Shown: positions 15,655-23,618, numbered from the stretch's first letter. The stretch is DNA of 64,000 nt from Mycobacterium sp. URHB0044 (GCF_000620625.1 NZ_JIAW01000024.1:47585-111584), one strand, 5' to 3'. The notes: a model not told the origin generated them from the sequence alone. Made by a program: numbers and translations.

Positions 15655-16340
15655 CAGTAGCTCGATGCGTTGTCGACGTGGAAGTGGTAGAGGCTGCGCG
15701 CGGAGCCGTAGCGGGTGTAGGCGTGGGTGTCGTCGTCCTCGTACCCCGCAGCCTTCAACAGCCGGCCCAGCTCTTCGTGATGCTCGGGACGCATCTCCTT
15801 GGCCACGCAGTCGGCGCCCAACGACGCGGTTTCGCCGCGCACGTAGATGCGTGCTTCGTAGATCGAGTCGCCGAGCGCGTCGCCGGCGTCGCCGCGCACG
15901 ACCAGCCTGCCCGCCTGTGCCATGAACGCACTCATGTGCCCGACGTCGCCGCCGACGACGATGTCGACGCCCTTCATCGAAATGCCGCATCGGGCAGCGG
16001 CATTGCCCTCGATCACTAGCAGTCCGCCGTGAGCGGTGGCGCCCGCGGACTGGGAGGCGTTGCCCTTCACCCATACCGTGCCGCTCATCATGTTCTCCGC
16101 GACCCCGGTGCCTGCGTTGCCCTCGATGGTGATGTCGGCGCGCTGGTTCATGCCTGCGGCGTAATACCCGACGTGGCCGACGACGGTGACCTTGACCTCG
16201 GCGTCCAGGCCGACGGCCACGTTGTGGGCGCCTGCGGGGTTCTCGATGACGAAGTCACCGGCCAGGCCGGGAACGTGCAGGGCTGAATTGACCTCGCGCA
16301 GAGCTGTTTTGGCGAGGTCGTAGCTGGTCAACGTGTCCAT
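15654..16340 (-). CDS. GXGXG-domain subunit (GlxC/MgsB type)
   Basis: A 228-residue beta-helix protein matching the C-terminal GXGXG domain of glutamate synthase. It has repeats such as ITIEGNAGTGVAENMMSG, VWVKGNASQSAGATAHGG and VVGGDVGHMSAFMAQAGRLV. In GltB this domain is structural, helping to link the amidotransferase and synthase active sites. The ATG at 16340 is inside the end of the amidotransferase gene (13-base overlap), and its TGA overlaps the next ATG by one base. It has no catalytic residues of its own. Formylmethanofuran dehydrogenase subunit C has a similar fold, but the neighbours exclude that role. Confidence 0.88.
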   Translation of the reverse strand: MDTLTSYDLAKTALREVNSALHVPGLAGDFVIENPAGAHNVAVGLDAEVKVTVVGHVGYYAAGMNQRADITIEGNAGTGVAENMMSGTVWVKGNASQSAGATAHGGLLVIEGNAAARCGISMKGVDIVVGGDVGHMSAFMAQAGRLVVRGDAGDALGDSIYEARIYVRGETASLGADCVAKEMRPEHHEELGRLLKAAGYEDDDTHAYTRYGSARSLYHFHVDNASSY

Positions 16341-17227
16341 GCGTACACGACCTCCGGCTCGGGCTCCCAGATGGCGGCGTTCTCGACGCCGGGTAGGCCG
16401 GAAAGCGCGCGGTACTCGCTGCCCATCGCCACCCAGTCCTCGGTCTCGGCGATCACCGCGGGTTTGCACGCGATCGCGTCGCGCACGACGGCGAACGAGT
16501 CGCGGTTGGACACCAGCAGCGTGTAGAAGCCGTCGAACGTGGCACACAGTTCCTTCAGTGCGGTCTCCACGTCGCGACCCTCGGCCAGCCGGCGTGCGAC
16601 GAACCGTGCCCCGACCTCGGTGTCGTTCTCGCTGTCGAAATGCACACCGCTGGCGATCAATTCGCGCCGGATGGTGGCGTGGTTGGCGAACGAGCCGTTG
16701 TGCACCAGGCACTGCTCGGGTCCGACCGCGTACGGGTGCGCGCCCGACGGGGTGACCGCCGACTCGGTGGCCATCCTGGTGTGCCCGACGCCCTGCCAGC
16801 CCTGCGCGGTGGCCAGGCCCCACGACCGCGTCAGCGTGGCGGGGTCGCCGACGCCCTTGAGCACGGCCAGGTCGGCGCCGAAGCCGGCCACCAACGCGTC
16901 CGGGAAAGCAGTCCTGGCTGCGGCGAGCAGCGACTCGGAGCCGGCGTCGGTCGTCAGCAGATAGGTGTCACCAACCATCCGTACCGATACATCGGAGCCG
17001 AGCGCGGAACCGACTGCCGCGCAGACGGATTCGGTGTCGTCACCAACGTCGAGCAGTGATACGCAACCCTGGCCTGGCGGGGTCCACACGGGGTCGCCGT
17101 ATATGGCGACCCCTGCGGAGTCGCTGCCGCGGTTGGACATCTCACACAGCATCCCGGTGAGCAGTTCACCCAGCCGTGGATACAGGTCGGGTGTGCGCAG
17201 GTGTAGTCCCACGATGCCGCACATCGC
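16328..17227 (-). CDS. class II glutamine amidotransferase subunit (GlxB/MgsA type)
   Basis: A 299-residue Ntn-type glutaminase. After Met removal the nucleophile is Cys2 in MCGIVGLHLR. SNRGSDSAGVAIYG, GVGHTRMATESAVTPSGAHPY and CLVHNGSFANH are the standard class II glutaminase motifs. It releases ammonia from glutamine or an N-substituted glutamine for the synthase subunit. It is first of the three split glutamate-synthase-like genes, behind an AGAGGAC ribosome site. An inverted repeat at 17245-17291 separates it from the GlnT gene upstream. Whether the substrate is glutamine or gamma-glutamylmethylamide cannot be read from sequence. Confidence 0.9.
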   Translation of the reverse strand, partial: AMCGIVGLHLRTPDLYPRLGELLTGMLCEMSNRGSDSAGVAIYGDPVWTPPGQGCVSLLDVGDDTESVCAAVGSALGSDVSVRMVGDTYLLTTDAGSESLLAAARTAFPDALVAGFGADLAVLKGVGDPATLTRSWGLATAQGWQGVGHTRMATESAVTPSGAHPYAVGPEQCLVHNGSFANHATIRRELIASGVHFDSENDTEVGARFVARRLAEGRDVETALKELCATFDGFYTLLVSNRDSFAVVRDAIACKPAVIAETEDWVAMGSEYRALSGLPGVENAAIWEPEPEVVYAWTR

Positions 17228-17244
17228 TTGTCCTCTCGTCTGTG

Positions 17245-17291
17245 ATTTGTGGAGTTTGAGCCGCGCGCACCGCCGATCAAACTCCACAAAT
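17245..17291 (-). terminator. 15-base perfect inverted repeat between glnT and the amidotransferase gene
   Basis: ATTTGTGGAGTTTGA (17245-17259) pairs perfectly with TCAAACTCCACAAAT (17277-17291), with a 17-base loop. It starts 3 bases after the glnT stop and ends 17 bases before the next ATG. It could be a partial terminator, an RNA-processing site that adjusts glnT against downstream expression, or a repeat element. It is unusually AT-rich for this genome. Confidence 0.7.
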
Positions 17292-17293
17292 GG

Positions 17294-18613
17294 CTAAAAA
17301 GCGGTCAGGTACTGCTCGATCTCCCACTCGCCGACCGAGCCGTGGTAGGCAAAGAACTCCTCGCGCTTGATGCCTGCGAAGTAGCTCGCCACGCCCTCCC
17401 CGGCCGCGTCGAGCACGCCGGTGATCAGCGGATCGCCCTCCAGCTCGTCCACCGCGTGCAGCAGCGTGGGCGGCAGTGCGGGGCGATTCTCGGCGACGGA
17501 GCCCACCGCGCCGGGGTCGACGCTGCGCTTGATGCCGTCGATGCCCGCGCCGAGGGCCGCGGCAATCGCAAGGTAGGGGTTTGCCGAGCCGTCGCCACCC
17601 CGCAATTCGACGCGTTGGTCGTCGGGCACGCGGATGTAGTGCGTGCGATCGTTGCCGCCGTAGCTGGGCTGCCTCGGCGCCCATGATGCGCCGGACGCGG
17701 TGGTCAGCGCGCCGGTTCGCTTGTAGGAGTTGACCGTTGGCGCGATAACGGCCTGCAGCGCGCACGCATGGTCGAGGATGCCCCCGATGAACGAATACGC
17801 CGTCGGGGACAGGCCGAGACCGCGATCGTCGGTTTCGCCACCGTCGGTCTGGAAGACCGGGGTGCCGCCGCTGGTGAGCGACAGGTGCAGGTGCAGTCCG
17901 CTGCCGGTGCGGTCGGCGAACGGCTTGGGCATGAACGTGGCGATCATGCCGCGCTCCGCGGCGATCATCGACAGCAGGTAGCGCAGCGTCACCACCCGGT
18001 CGGCGGTGGTCAGCGCGTCGGAGAATTGGAAGTTCTGTTCGAACTGCCCGTTGCCGTCCTCGTGATCGTTGGCGTAGTTGGACCAGCCGAGCCGGTTCAT
18101 CGCCGACGAGATCGTGGTCAGGTGGTCGTACATCCGCGTGACGCCGCGGGCGTCGTAACAGGGCTGCGCGGCCGTGTCGGCGGTGTCTGCGGTGGCGAGG
18201 CTGCCGTCGGCGTTGCGGGTGAGCAGGAAGTACTCGACCTCGGCGCCCACCCACGGCTCGAAGCCGGCGTCGGCGGCGCGCTGGATCAGCGACTTGAGGA
18301 TGATGCGTGGCGCATACGGCCACGGCTTGCCCTCGACGTGCGGGTCGCAGTGCACGATGGCCAGCCCCTCCTTGATGAAGGGGATCGGGGTGAAGGACGC
18401 GGCGTCGGGGATCGCCATGAGGTCCGGATCCTTGGGCTCCTGGCCCATGGCGCCGACGGCGTACCCGGCGAATCCGACGCCCTCGGTCGCGAGCAGCTCG
18501 ACGGCCTCGACCGGCACCAGCTTCGCGCATGGCTTGCCTCGCAGGTCCACGAACAACGCGAGGATGAACTTGGTGCCCGCTTGTTCGGCGAGTGTCGCGA
18601 GGTCAGTGGTCAT
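17294..18613 (-). CDS. glnT: GlnT-type glutamine synthetase / gamma-glutamylamide ligase
   Basis: A 439-residue member of the glutamine synthetase superfamily with VGAEVEYFLL and GQFEQNFQFSDALTTADRVV (metal-binding glutamates), GSGLHLHLSL (ATP/metal His) and NDRTHYIRVP with VELRGGDGSANPYLA (glutamate and Arg site). Its length matches GlnT/type III-like and gamma-glutamylmethylamide synthetase (GmaS) enzymes; I see no adenylylation loop like that of GlnA1. It would ligate glutamate with ammonia or methylamine, using ATP. It lies between amtB and the split glutamate synthase, as in the M. smegmatis GlnR-regulated cluster I recall. A strong terminator (18678-18714) precedes it, so it likely has its own promoter in 18614-18677. 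Confidence 0.88.
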   Translation of the reverse strand: MTTDLATLAEQAGTKFILALFVDLRGKPCAKLVPVEAVELLATEGVGFAGYAVGAMGQEPKDPDLMAIPDAASFTPIPFIKEGLAIVHCDPHVEGKPWPYAPRIILKSLIQRAADAGFEPWVGAEVEYFLLTRNADGSLATADTADTAAQPCYDARGVTRMYDHLTTISSAMNRLGWSNYANDHEDGNGQFEQNFQFSDALTTADRVVTLRYLLSMIAAERGMIATFMPKPFADRTGSGLHLHLSLTSGGTPVFQTDGGETDDRGLGLSPTAYSFIGGILDHACALQAVIAPTVNSYKRTGALTTASGASWAPRQPSYGGNDRTHYIRVPDDQRVELRGGDGSANPYLAIAAALGAGIDGIKRSVDPGAVGSVAENRPALPPTLLHAVDELEGDPLITGVLDAAGEGVASYFAGIKREEFFAYHGSVGEWEIEQYLTAF

Positions 18614-18677
18614 CCGAGTCCTTGTCTCTTGTTAGGAATCAAAGTATCACGCTATGAAACGAACCGCGCGCCGAGAA

Positions 18678-18714
18678 ATCCCGGCCGACGCGGGCGAACC
18701 GCGTCGGCCGGGAT
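18678..18714 (-). terminator. strong hairpin terminator after amtB
   Basis: ATCCCGGCCGACGCGG (18678-18693) and CCGCGTCGGCCGGGAT (18699-18714) are perfect 16-base arms around a 5-base loop, 7 bases after the amtB stop. It should end or greatly reduce readthrough from amtB into glnT. Confidence 0.85.
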
Positions 18715-18720
18715 CTGCTC

Positions 18721-19986
18721 TTAGTTGGTTGTCGCGAGTTCGTACGCCGCGTCGCGGTGCAACTTGGCGTCGATGCCGCTTTCCTCGTCCTCGGGAGCCA
18801 CGCGGATGCCCATCGTCTTCTTGATGGCGAAGGCGATGATGAACGCGACCACGAACGAGTACGCCATGACCGCGCCTGCGGCCACCGCCTGCCGCCACAG
18901 CTGGTCGAACCCACCGCCGTAGAACAGCCCGTTGGTCTTGTTGGGCATGCTCTCGCTGGCCAGGAGCCCGATCAGCAGGGTGCCGATGACACCGCCGACG
19001 AGGTGGACGCCGACGACGTCGAGCGAGTCGTCGTAGCCGAACCGCTCCTTCAGCCCCACCGCGAACGGGCAGATCGCACCGGCGATCAGGCCGAGGATGA
19101 TGGCGCCGACCGGGGTGACCGCACCACACGCGGGGGTAATGGCGACCAGGCCGGTGATGGCACCTGCGGCCGCACCGACACCGGTGACGTGGCCGTCCTT
19201 GATCTTCTCGACGGCGAGCCAGGCCAGCGTCGCGGCGCAGGTGGCCACGAACGTGGTCACCATGACGATCGCCGCCGAGTTGCCCGCGGCCAGTGCCGAT
19301 CCGCCGTTGAACGCGTACCAGCCGGCCCACAGCAGGCCGGCGCCGAGCAGGGTCAGCGGCACGTTGTGCGGCTTGCGCAGCTGCCCCCAGGACGCCGACT
19401 TGCCGAGCACGATGGCGACGGCCAGCGCCGCAGCACCGGCGTTGATGTGCACGGCGGTACCACCGGCGAAGTCAATCGCCTTGAGGCTGTTGGCAATCCA
19501 GCCGCCGACCGAGTCCTTGGTCGCGACGCCGTCGAACGCGAACACCCAGTGGGCGACCGGGAAGTACACCAGCACCGCCCAGAGGGTGGCGAAGACCATC
19601 CACGACGCGAACTTCATCCGGTCCGCTGCCGCGCCCGAGATCAGGGCGACCGTGATCGCCGCGAACAGCGCCTGGAACAACGCGAAGAGGCTCACGGGAA
19701 GACCCGAGATGGTGGTCTGCGACTCCAGCAGATCCTTCATGCCCATGAACTCGGTGATGCTCCCGACGAAGCCGCCCATGGTGGTGCCGAACGTCATCGA
19801 GAAGCCGAAGAGCACCCAGAGGACGCCGACGATAGCGGCAGCGCCGAACGTCATCATCATCATGTTGGTCGAGCTCTTGACCGAGACCATGCCGCCGTAG
19901 AACAGCGCAAGCCCTGGAATCATCAGCGTGAGGCCGATGATGCAACACAGCATGAAGGCTGTGGTGCCTGTGTCCACTACGTCCAT
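18721..19986 (-). CDS. amtB: ammonium transporter
   Basis: A 421-residue Amt/MEP/Rh-family channel in the plasma membrane with about 11 hydrophobic segments. It has a DTGTTAFMLCCIIGLTLMIP N-terminus, GLALFYGGMVSVKSSTN, the central FAGGTAVHINAGAAALAVAI with the first pore His, and DVVGVHLVGGVIGT with the second pore His. It brings in ammonium when nitrogen is scarce. The ATG at 19986 follows AGGAGAAATTTG. A perfect GlnR box lies 85 bases upstream (20071-20086), so nitrogen-limitation control is strongly implied. The C-terminal tail is short and ends in TTN, where PII (GlnK) might dock, but no glnK or glnD follows in this window. Confidence 0.95.
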   Translation of the reverse strand: MDVVDTGTTAFMLCCIIGLTLMIPGLALFYGGMVSVKSSTNMMMMTFGAAAIVGVLWVLFGFSMTFGTTMGGFVGSITEFMGMKDLLESQTTISGLPVSLFALFQALFAAITVALISGAAADRMKFASWMVFATLWAVLVYFPVAHWVFAFDGVATKDSVGGWIANSLKAIDFAGGTAVHINAGAAALAVAIVLGKSASWGQLRKPHNVPLTLLGAGLLWAGWYAFNGGSALAAGNSAAIVMVTTFVATCAATLAWLAVEKIKDGHVTGVGAAAGAITGLVAITPACGAVTPVGAIILGLIAGAICPFAVGLKERFGYDDSLDVVGVHLVGGVIGTLLIGLLASESMPNKTNGLFYGGGFDQLWRQAVAAGAVMAYSFVVAFIIAFAIKKTMGIRVAPEDEESGIDAKLHRDAAYELATTN

Positions 19987-20033
19987 CAAATTTCTCCTGG
20001 AGTGATGCGGCCCCCACAGGCCGTTCACTCGCA

Positions 20034-20086
20034 GTAACCGATGTTTCGGTTACGTGGACGGTATCGGCATGTTTCTCACGTGTAAC
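20034..20086 (-). promoter_or_regulatory. GlnR binding region upstream of amtB
   Basis: On the minus strand, GTTAC-ACGTGA-GAAAC at 20086-20071 matches the actinobacterial GlnR consensus GTnAC-N6-GAAAC exactly. A palindrome GTAACCGA-TGTT-TCGGTTAC at 20034-20053 is a likely second half-box nearer the gene. GlnR activates amt genes under nitrogen limitation in mycobacteria. The region also lies upstream of the divergent gene at 20135. Confidence 0.8.
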
Positions 20087-20134
20087 AGTCCGCCTGATGC
20101 TGGGTGCGGGGCCGACTCGTGCCAGCATCGTGTC

Positions 20135-20608
20135 GTGAGACGAACCAGGCCACTGACAACCGTGGTGGTGTTGGTCGCCATCGTCGTCGGAGGCGGCATC
20201 TGGTGGGTGTTCTTCCGCGACCAGCGGTCGTCGGCGGATTGCGCGCCGGTCAGAGAGCTGCTGTCCTACAACAAGACTCAGATCGACGCGCTCAACGCCA
20301 AGACTCACGTCCCCGAGAAGGGGTCGTACGAGGCCGCGACCGAACCCAGTGACATGGACTTCCGAGCCTGGTCCAACGGGCTCTCCGATCGCGCCGCCAA
20401 GGTGACGGCGGAGGGTCTCGCCGACCAGGCGCGTGAGCTGGCGCACACCGCTGACCGTCTCGTCGAGGCCAAGATCGACTTCAACGCCCAGAGCGCGAAG
20501 ACCGCACCGGGAGGTCCGGGGCCGCAGGCCACGGCCATGGTGGTCACGGCGTTCAACGACCAGTTCGAGGCGGAGGTCAGCCAGCTGGCGAAGGCCTGTC
20601 CGGAATGA
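20135..20608 (+). CDS. membrane-anchored protein of unknown function
   Basis: A 157-residue protein with one N-terminal transmembrane anchor (PLTTVVVLVAIVVGGGIWWV, about residues 6-27) preceded by Arg residues, then an extracytoplasmic helical domain with two cysteines. The Cys pair (ADCAPV near 36 and KACPE at the end) probably forms a disulfide. I recognise no family. The GTG at 20135 is the most plausible start because it places the positive charges before the membrane segment. It is divergent from amtB and shares its GlnR-box region. Its 3' end overlaps the convergent nitroreductase gene by 32 bases. Confidence 0.6.
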   Translation: MRRTRPLTTVVVLVAIVVGGGIWWVFFRDQRSSADCAPVRELLSYNKTQIDALNAKTHVPEKGSYEAATEPSDMDFRAWSNGLSDRAAKVTAEGLADQARELAHTADRLVEAKIDFNAQSAKTAPGGPGPQATAMVVTAFNDQFEAEVSQLAKACPE

Positions 20609-21197
20609 ACGCCGTGCCCCAGGTGCGAGTGAAGGCCACCTCGCTCAACGGCAAGCGCTCGCGGGGGCGCGCGTCCCGCTCGACGACCGCGGGGTCAGCC
20701 GTCGCATAGTCGGCCAGCACGCCGACCGCGACGATGGCCAACGGCCGCACCTCGTCAGGAATGCCGAACGCCTGCCGCGCAGCGTCGGCGGCGAACCCCG
20801 CCATGGGATGAGCGATCAGGCCTCGCGACACCGCCTCGATGGTCAGATTCGCGATCGCGGCGCCTGCATCGACCGCCGAATACAGGGCGGTCCTCTCGTC
20901 GGGGCCCTCGTCGGCGCAGACCAGGATCAGTGCGCTCGCCGCGTGCGCGTACGCGTTGCCCCGCTTGAGCGTCGCCGCCAGTGAGGTGAACGTCTCATCG
21001 GCTCGGAAGCCGACCATGAATCGCACCGGCTGACGCTGGCCCCACGTCGCCGCCCAGCGGGCGGCCTCCAACAGTGCGGTGACCTGCTCGACCGTCACGA
21101 CGGCGTCGGGATCGAAGGCACGGGGACTCCAGCGCGCGGCGATGGCGTCGTGAATGGGAACCAGGGTGTCGGCCCGCCGGTCTCCTGGATCAGTCAC
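20577..21197 (-). CDS. nitroreductase-family FMN oxidoreductase
   Basis: A 206-residue protein with the nitroreductase fold: IHDAIAARWSPRAFDPDAVV (FMN phosphate Arg/Ser), LLEAARWAATWGQRQPVRF, DAGAAIANLTIEAVSRGLIA and GIPDEVRPLAIVAVG. Such enzymes use FMN and NAD(P)H to reduce nitroaromatics, quinones or flavins in the cytoplasm. The GTG at 21197 is preferred, although the in-frame GTG at 21206 is possible. It is divergent from ask, and its 3' end overlaps the gene at 20135-20608. The natural substrate is unknown. Confidence 0.85.
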   Translation of the reverse strand: MTDPGDRRADTLVPIHDAIAARWSPRAFDPDAVVTVEQVTALLEAARWAATWGQRQPVRFMVGFRADETFTSLAATLKRGNAYAHAASALILVCADEGPDERTALYSAVDAGAAIANLTIEAVSRGLIAHPMAGFAADAARQAFGIPDEVRPLAIVAVGVLADYATADPAVVERDARPRERLPLSEVAFTRTWGTAFIPDRPSPAG

Positions 21198-21289
21198 GCG
21201 CCTCACGCTACCGCCGGGCCGGAAGGGAAAACCGAGTGCGCAGACCCCTTATCCTTTATGGGACTCCCTGCGGAACGAAAGGCGGACGG

Positions 21290-22555
21290 GTGGCGCTCGT
21301 CGTACAAAAGTACGGAGGATCCTCGGTGGCCGACGCCGACCGGATCCGCCGCGTCGCCGAACGGATCGTCGAGACCAAGAAGGCGGGCAACGACGTCGTC
21401 GTCGTGGTGTCCGCGATGGGTGACACCACCGACGACCTGCTGGACCTGGCCCGTCAGGTCAGCCCCGCGCCGCCCCCGCGCGAGATGGACATGCTGCTCA
21501 CTTCGGGGGAGCGCATCTCCAACGCCCTGGTGGCCATGGCCATCTACTCCCTGGGCGCCCAGGCGCGCTCGTTCACCGGCTCGCAGGCCGGTGTCATCAC
21601 CACCAGCACGCACGGCAACGCCAAGATCATCGACGTCACGCCCGGCCGGCTGCAGGACGCCCTCGCCGAGGGCCTGATCGTGCTGGTCGCCGGCTTCCAG
21701 GGCGTCAGTCAAGACAGCAAGGACGTCACCACCCTGGGTCGCGGCGGGTCGGACACCACCGCCGTCGCGCTGGCCGCCGCACTCAACGCCGACGTGTGCG
21801 AGATCTACACCGACGTGGACGGCATCTTCACCGCCGATCCGCGCATCGTGCCGAACGCGCGCCGACTCGACACCGTCAGCTTCGAAGAGATGCTCGAGAT
21901 GGCGGCGTGCGGGGCCAAGGTGCTCATGCTGCGGTGCGTGGAATACGCGCGCCGGTACGACGTTCCGATTCACGTGCGGTCGTCGTACACCGATAGGCCA
22001 GGCACGCTCGTCAAAGGATCCATGGAGGACATCCCGATGGAAGACGCCATCCTGACCGGGGTCGCACACGACCGCGGCGAGGCGAAGGTCACCGTTGTCG
22101 GGCTGCCCGACGTTCCTGGCTACGCCGCCAAGGTGTTTCGCGCAGTCGCCGATGCCGACGTCAACATCGACATGGTGTTGCAGAACATCTCCAAGGTCGA
22201 GGACGGCAAGACCGACATCACCTTCACCTGCTCGCGGGACAGCGGCCCTGGCGCGGTGGAGAAGCTGGCCTCACTGCAAGACGAAATCGGTTTCAGCGCA
22301 GTGCTTTACGACGACCACATCGGCAAGGTGTCGCTCATCGGAGCGGGCATGCGCAGCCATCCGGGTGTGACGGCGACGTTCTGCGAGGCGCTGGCCGCCG
22401 TCGGCGTCAACATCGACCTCATCTCGACCTCCGAGATCCGAATCTCGGTGTTGGTCAAGGACACCGAGTTGGACAAGGCCGTCGCGGCGCTGCACGAGGC
22501 GTTCGGCCTCGGGGGCGACGAGGAAGCGATCGTGTACGCGGGAAGCGGGATCTAA
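21290..22555 (+). CDS. ask: aspartate kinase (alpha subunit)
   Basis: First step of lysine, threonine, methionine and diaminopimelate synthesis: ATP-dependent phosphorylation of aspartate. The 421-residue protein begins MALVVQKYGGSSVADADRIR (nucleotide site) and has TSGERISNALVAMAI, TLGRGGSDTTAVALAAAL and YTDVDGIFTADPRIV. Two ACT domains (about residues 265-340 and 345-421) bind lysine and threonine. GTG start at 21290. As in Corynebacterium and M. smegmatis, an in-frame start at codon 250 probably produces a separate beta subunit. It is followed by asd with no gap (TAA then ATG), an operon supplying diaminopimelate for the cell wall. Confidence 0.96.
   Translation: MALVVQKYGGSSVADADRIRRVAERIVETKKAGNDVVVVVSAMGDTTDDLLDLARQVSPAPPPREMDMLLTSGERISNALVAMAIYSLGAQARSFTGSQAGVITTSTHGNAKIIDVTPGRLQDALAEGLIVLVAGFQGVSQDSKDVTTLGRGGSDTTAVALAAALNADVCEIYTDVDGIFTADPRIVPNARRLDTVSFEEMLEMAACGAKVLMLRCVEYARRYDVPIHVRSSYTDRPGTLVKGSMEDIPMEDAILTGVAHDRGEAKVTVVGLPDVPGYAAKVFRAVADADVNIDMVLQNISKVEDGKTDITFTCSRDSGPGAVEKLASLQDEIGFSAVLYDDHIGKVSLIGAGMRSHPGVTATFCEALAAVGVNIDLISTSEIRISVLVKDTELDKAVAALHEAFGLGGDEEAIVYAGSGI
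22037..22555 (+). CDS. ask: aspartate kinase beta subunit, internal in-frame start
   Basis: The ATG at 22037 (codon 250 of ask) is preceded by GGAGG at 22024-22028, an ideal 8-base spacing that lies within coding sequence. The product would be 172 residues starting MEDAILTGVAHDRGEAK and consisting of the two ACT regulatory domains. In Corynebacterium glutamicum and M. smegmatis the same arrangement yields an alpha2beta2 enzyme, where the beta subunit contributes to feedback control. The site and reading frame are directly visible; actual translation is inferred from the family. Confidence 0.75.
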   Translation: MEDAILTGVAHDRGEAKVTVVGLPDVPGYAAKVFRAVADADVNIDMVLQNISKVEDGKTDITFTCSRDSGPGAVEKLASLQDEIGFSAVLYDDHIGKVSLIGAGMRSHPGVTATFCEALAAVGVNIDLISTSEIRISVLVKDTELDKAVAALHEAFGLGGDEEAIVYAGSGI

Positions 22556-23590
22556 ATGGTCAGCATCGGAGTAGTTGGCGCGACCGGCCAGGTCGGTCAG
22601 GTGATGCGTCGCCTGCTGGAGGAACGTGACTTCCCAGCGACGTCCGTGCGGTTCTTCGCCTCCGCGCGCTCGCAGGGCAAGAAGCTGCCGTTCCGCGGCC
22701 AGGAGATCGAGGTCGAGGACGCCGAGACCGCCGACCCGTCGGGTCTGGACATCGCGCTGTTCTCCGCCGGTGCCACGATGTCGCGCGTGCAGGCGCCGCG
22801 GTTCGCCGCCGCGGGAGCCATCGTCGTCGACAACTCGTCGGCATGGCGCAAGGATCCCGACGTCCCCCTCGTGGTGTCGGAGGTCAACTTCGAGCGCGAC
22901 GCAGGCATTCGACCCAAGGGCATCATCGCCAACCCGAACTGCACCACCATGGCCGCGATGCCGGTGCTGAAGGTCCTGCACGACGAAGCGGGCCTCGTCC
23001 GCATGATCGCGTCCACGTATCAGGCGGTGTCCGGCAGCGGACTGGCCGGTGTGCAGGAGCTGTTCGGCCAGGCCCGTGCGGTGGTCGACGACAGCGAGCA
23101 GCTGGTGCACGACGGTTCGGCGCTGCAGTTCCCGGCGCCCGAAAAGTACGTCGCGCCAATCGCTTTCAACGTCGTCCCGCTGGCGGGGTCGTTGGTCGAC
23201 GACGGCTCCGGCGAGACGGACGAGGATCAGAAGTTGCGCAACGAGAGCCGCAAGATCCTCGGCATCCCCGACCTTCTGGTCAGCGGAACCTGCGTGCGTG
23301 TGCCGGTGTACACGGGGCACTCGCTGTCGATCAACGCGGAGTTCGCCCGGCCGATCACTCCGGAGCGGGCGCGGGAGCTTCTGGCCGACGCACCGGGCGT
23401 GACGCTGGTCGACGTGCCAACGCCGCTGGCCGCCGCGGGCGCCGACGATTCGCTGGTCGGCCGGATCCGCCAGGATCCCGGTGCGCCCGACGGTCGAGGG
23501 CTTGCGCTGTTCGTGTCCGGCGACAACCTGCGCAAGGGCGCCGCACTCAACACGATCCAGATCGCCGAGCTGCTGGCCGCCCAACTCTGA
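22556..23590 (+). CDS. asd: aspartate-semialdehyde dehydrogenase
   Basis: Reduces beta-aspartyl phosphate to aspartate semialdehyde with NADPH, directly after Ask. The 344-residue protein has the NADP motif IGVVGATGQVGQVM, the catalytic Cys129 in ANPNCTTMAAMPVL, and the later STYQAVSGSGLAGVQEL and CVRVPVYTGHSLSINAEF, where the substrate Arg and catalytic His sit. Its ATG follows the ask stop without any gap, so the pair is transcribed together and probably translationally coupled. Length and motifs are standard. Confidence 0.96.
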   Translation: MVSIGVVGATGQVGQVMRRLLEERDFPATSVRFFASARSQGKKLPFRGQEIEVEDAETADPSGLDIALFSAGATMSRVQAPRFAAAGAIVVDNSSAWRKDPDVPLVVSEVNFERDAGIRPKGIIANPNCTTMAAMPVLKVLHDEAGLVRMIASTYQAVSGSGLAGVQELFGQARAVVDDSEQLVHDGSALQFPAPEKYVAPIAFNVVPLAGSLVDDGSGETDEDQKLRNESRKILGIPDLLVSGTCVRVPVYTGHSLSINAEFARPITPERARELLADAPGVTLVDVPTPLAAAGADDSLVGRIRQDPGAPDGRGLALFVSGDNLRKGAALNTIQIAELLAAQL

Positions 23591-23618
23591 GTCGGATCCG
23601 TCGATACGCTGTCCCGCG

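Noticed and set aside
18614..18677. A possible second GlnR box (GTTTC...GTGAT) upstream of glnT
   Set aside because: Spacing is 5 rather than 6 bases and the second half lacks AC, so it does not satisfy the consensus.
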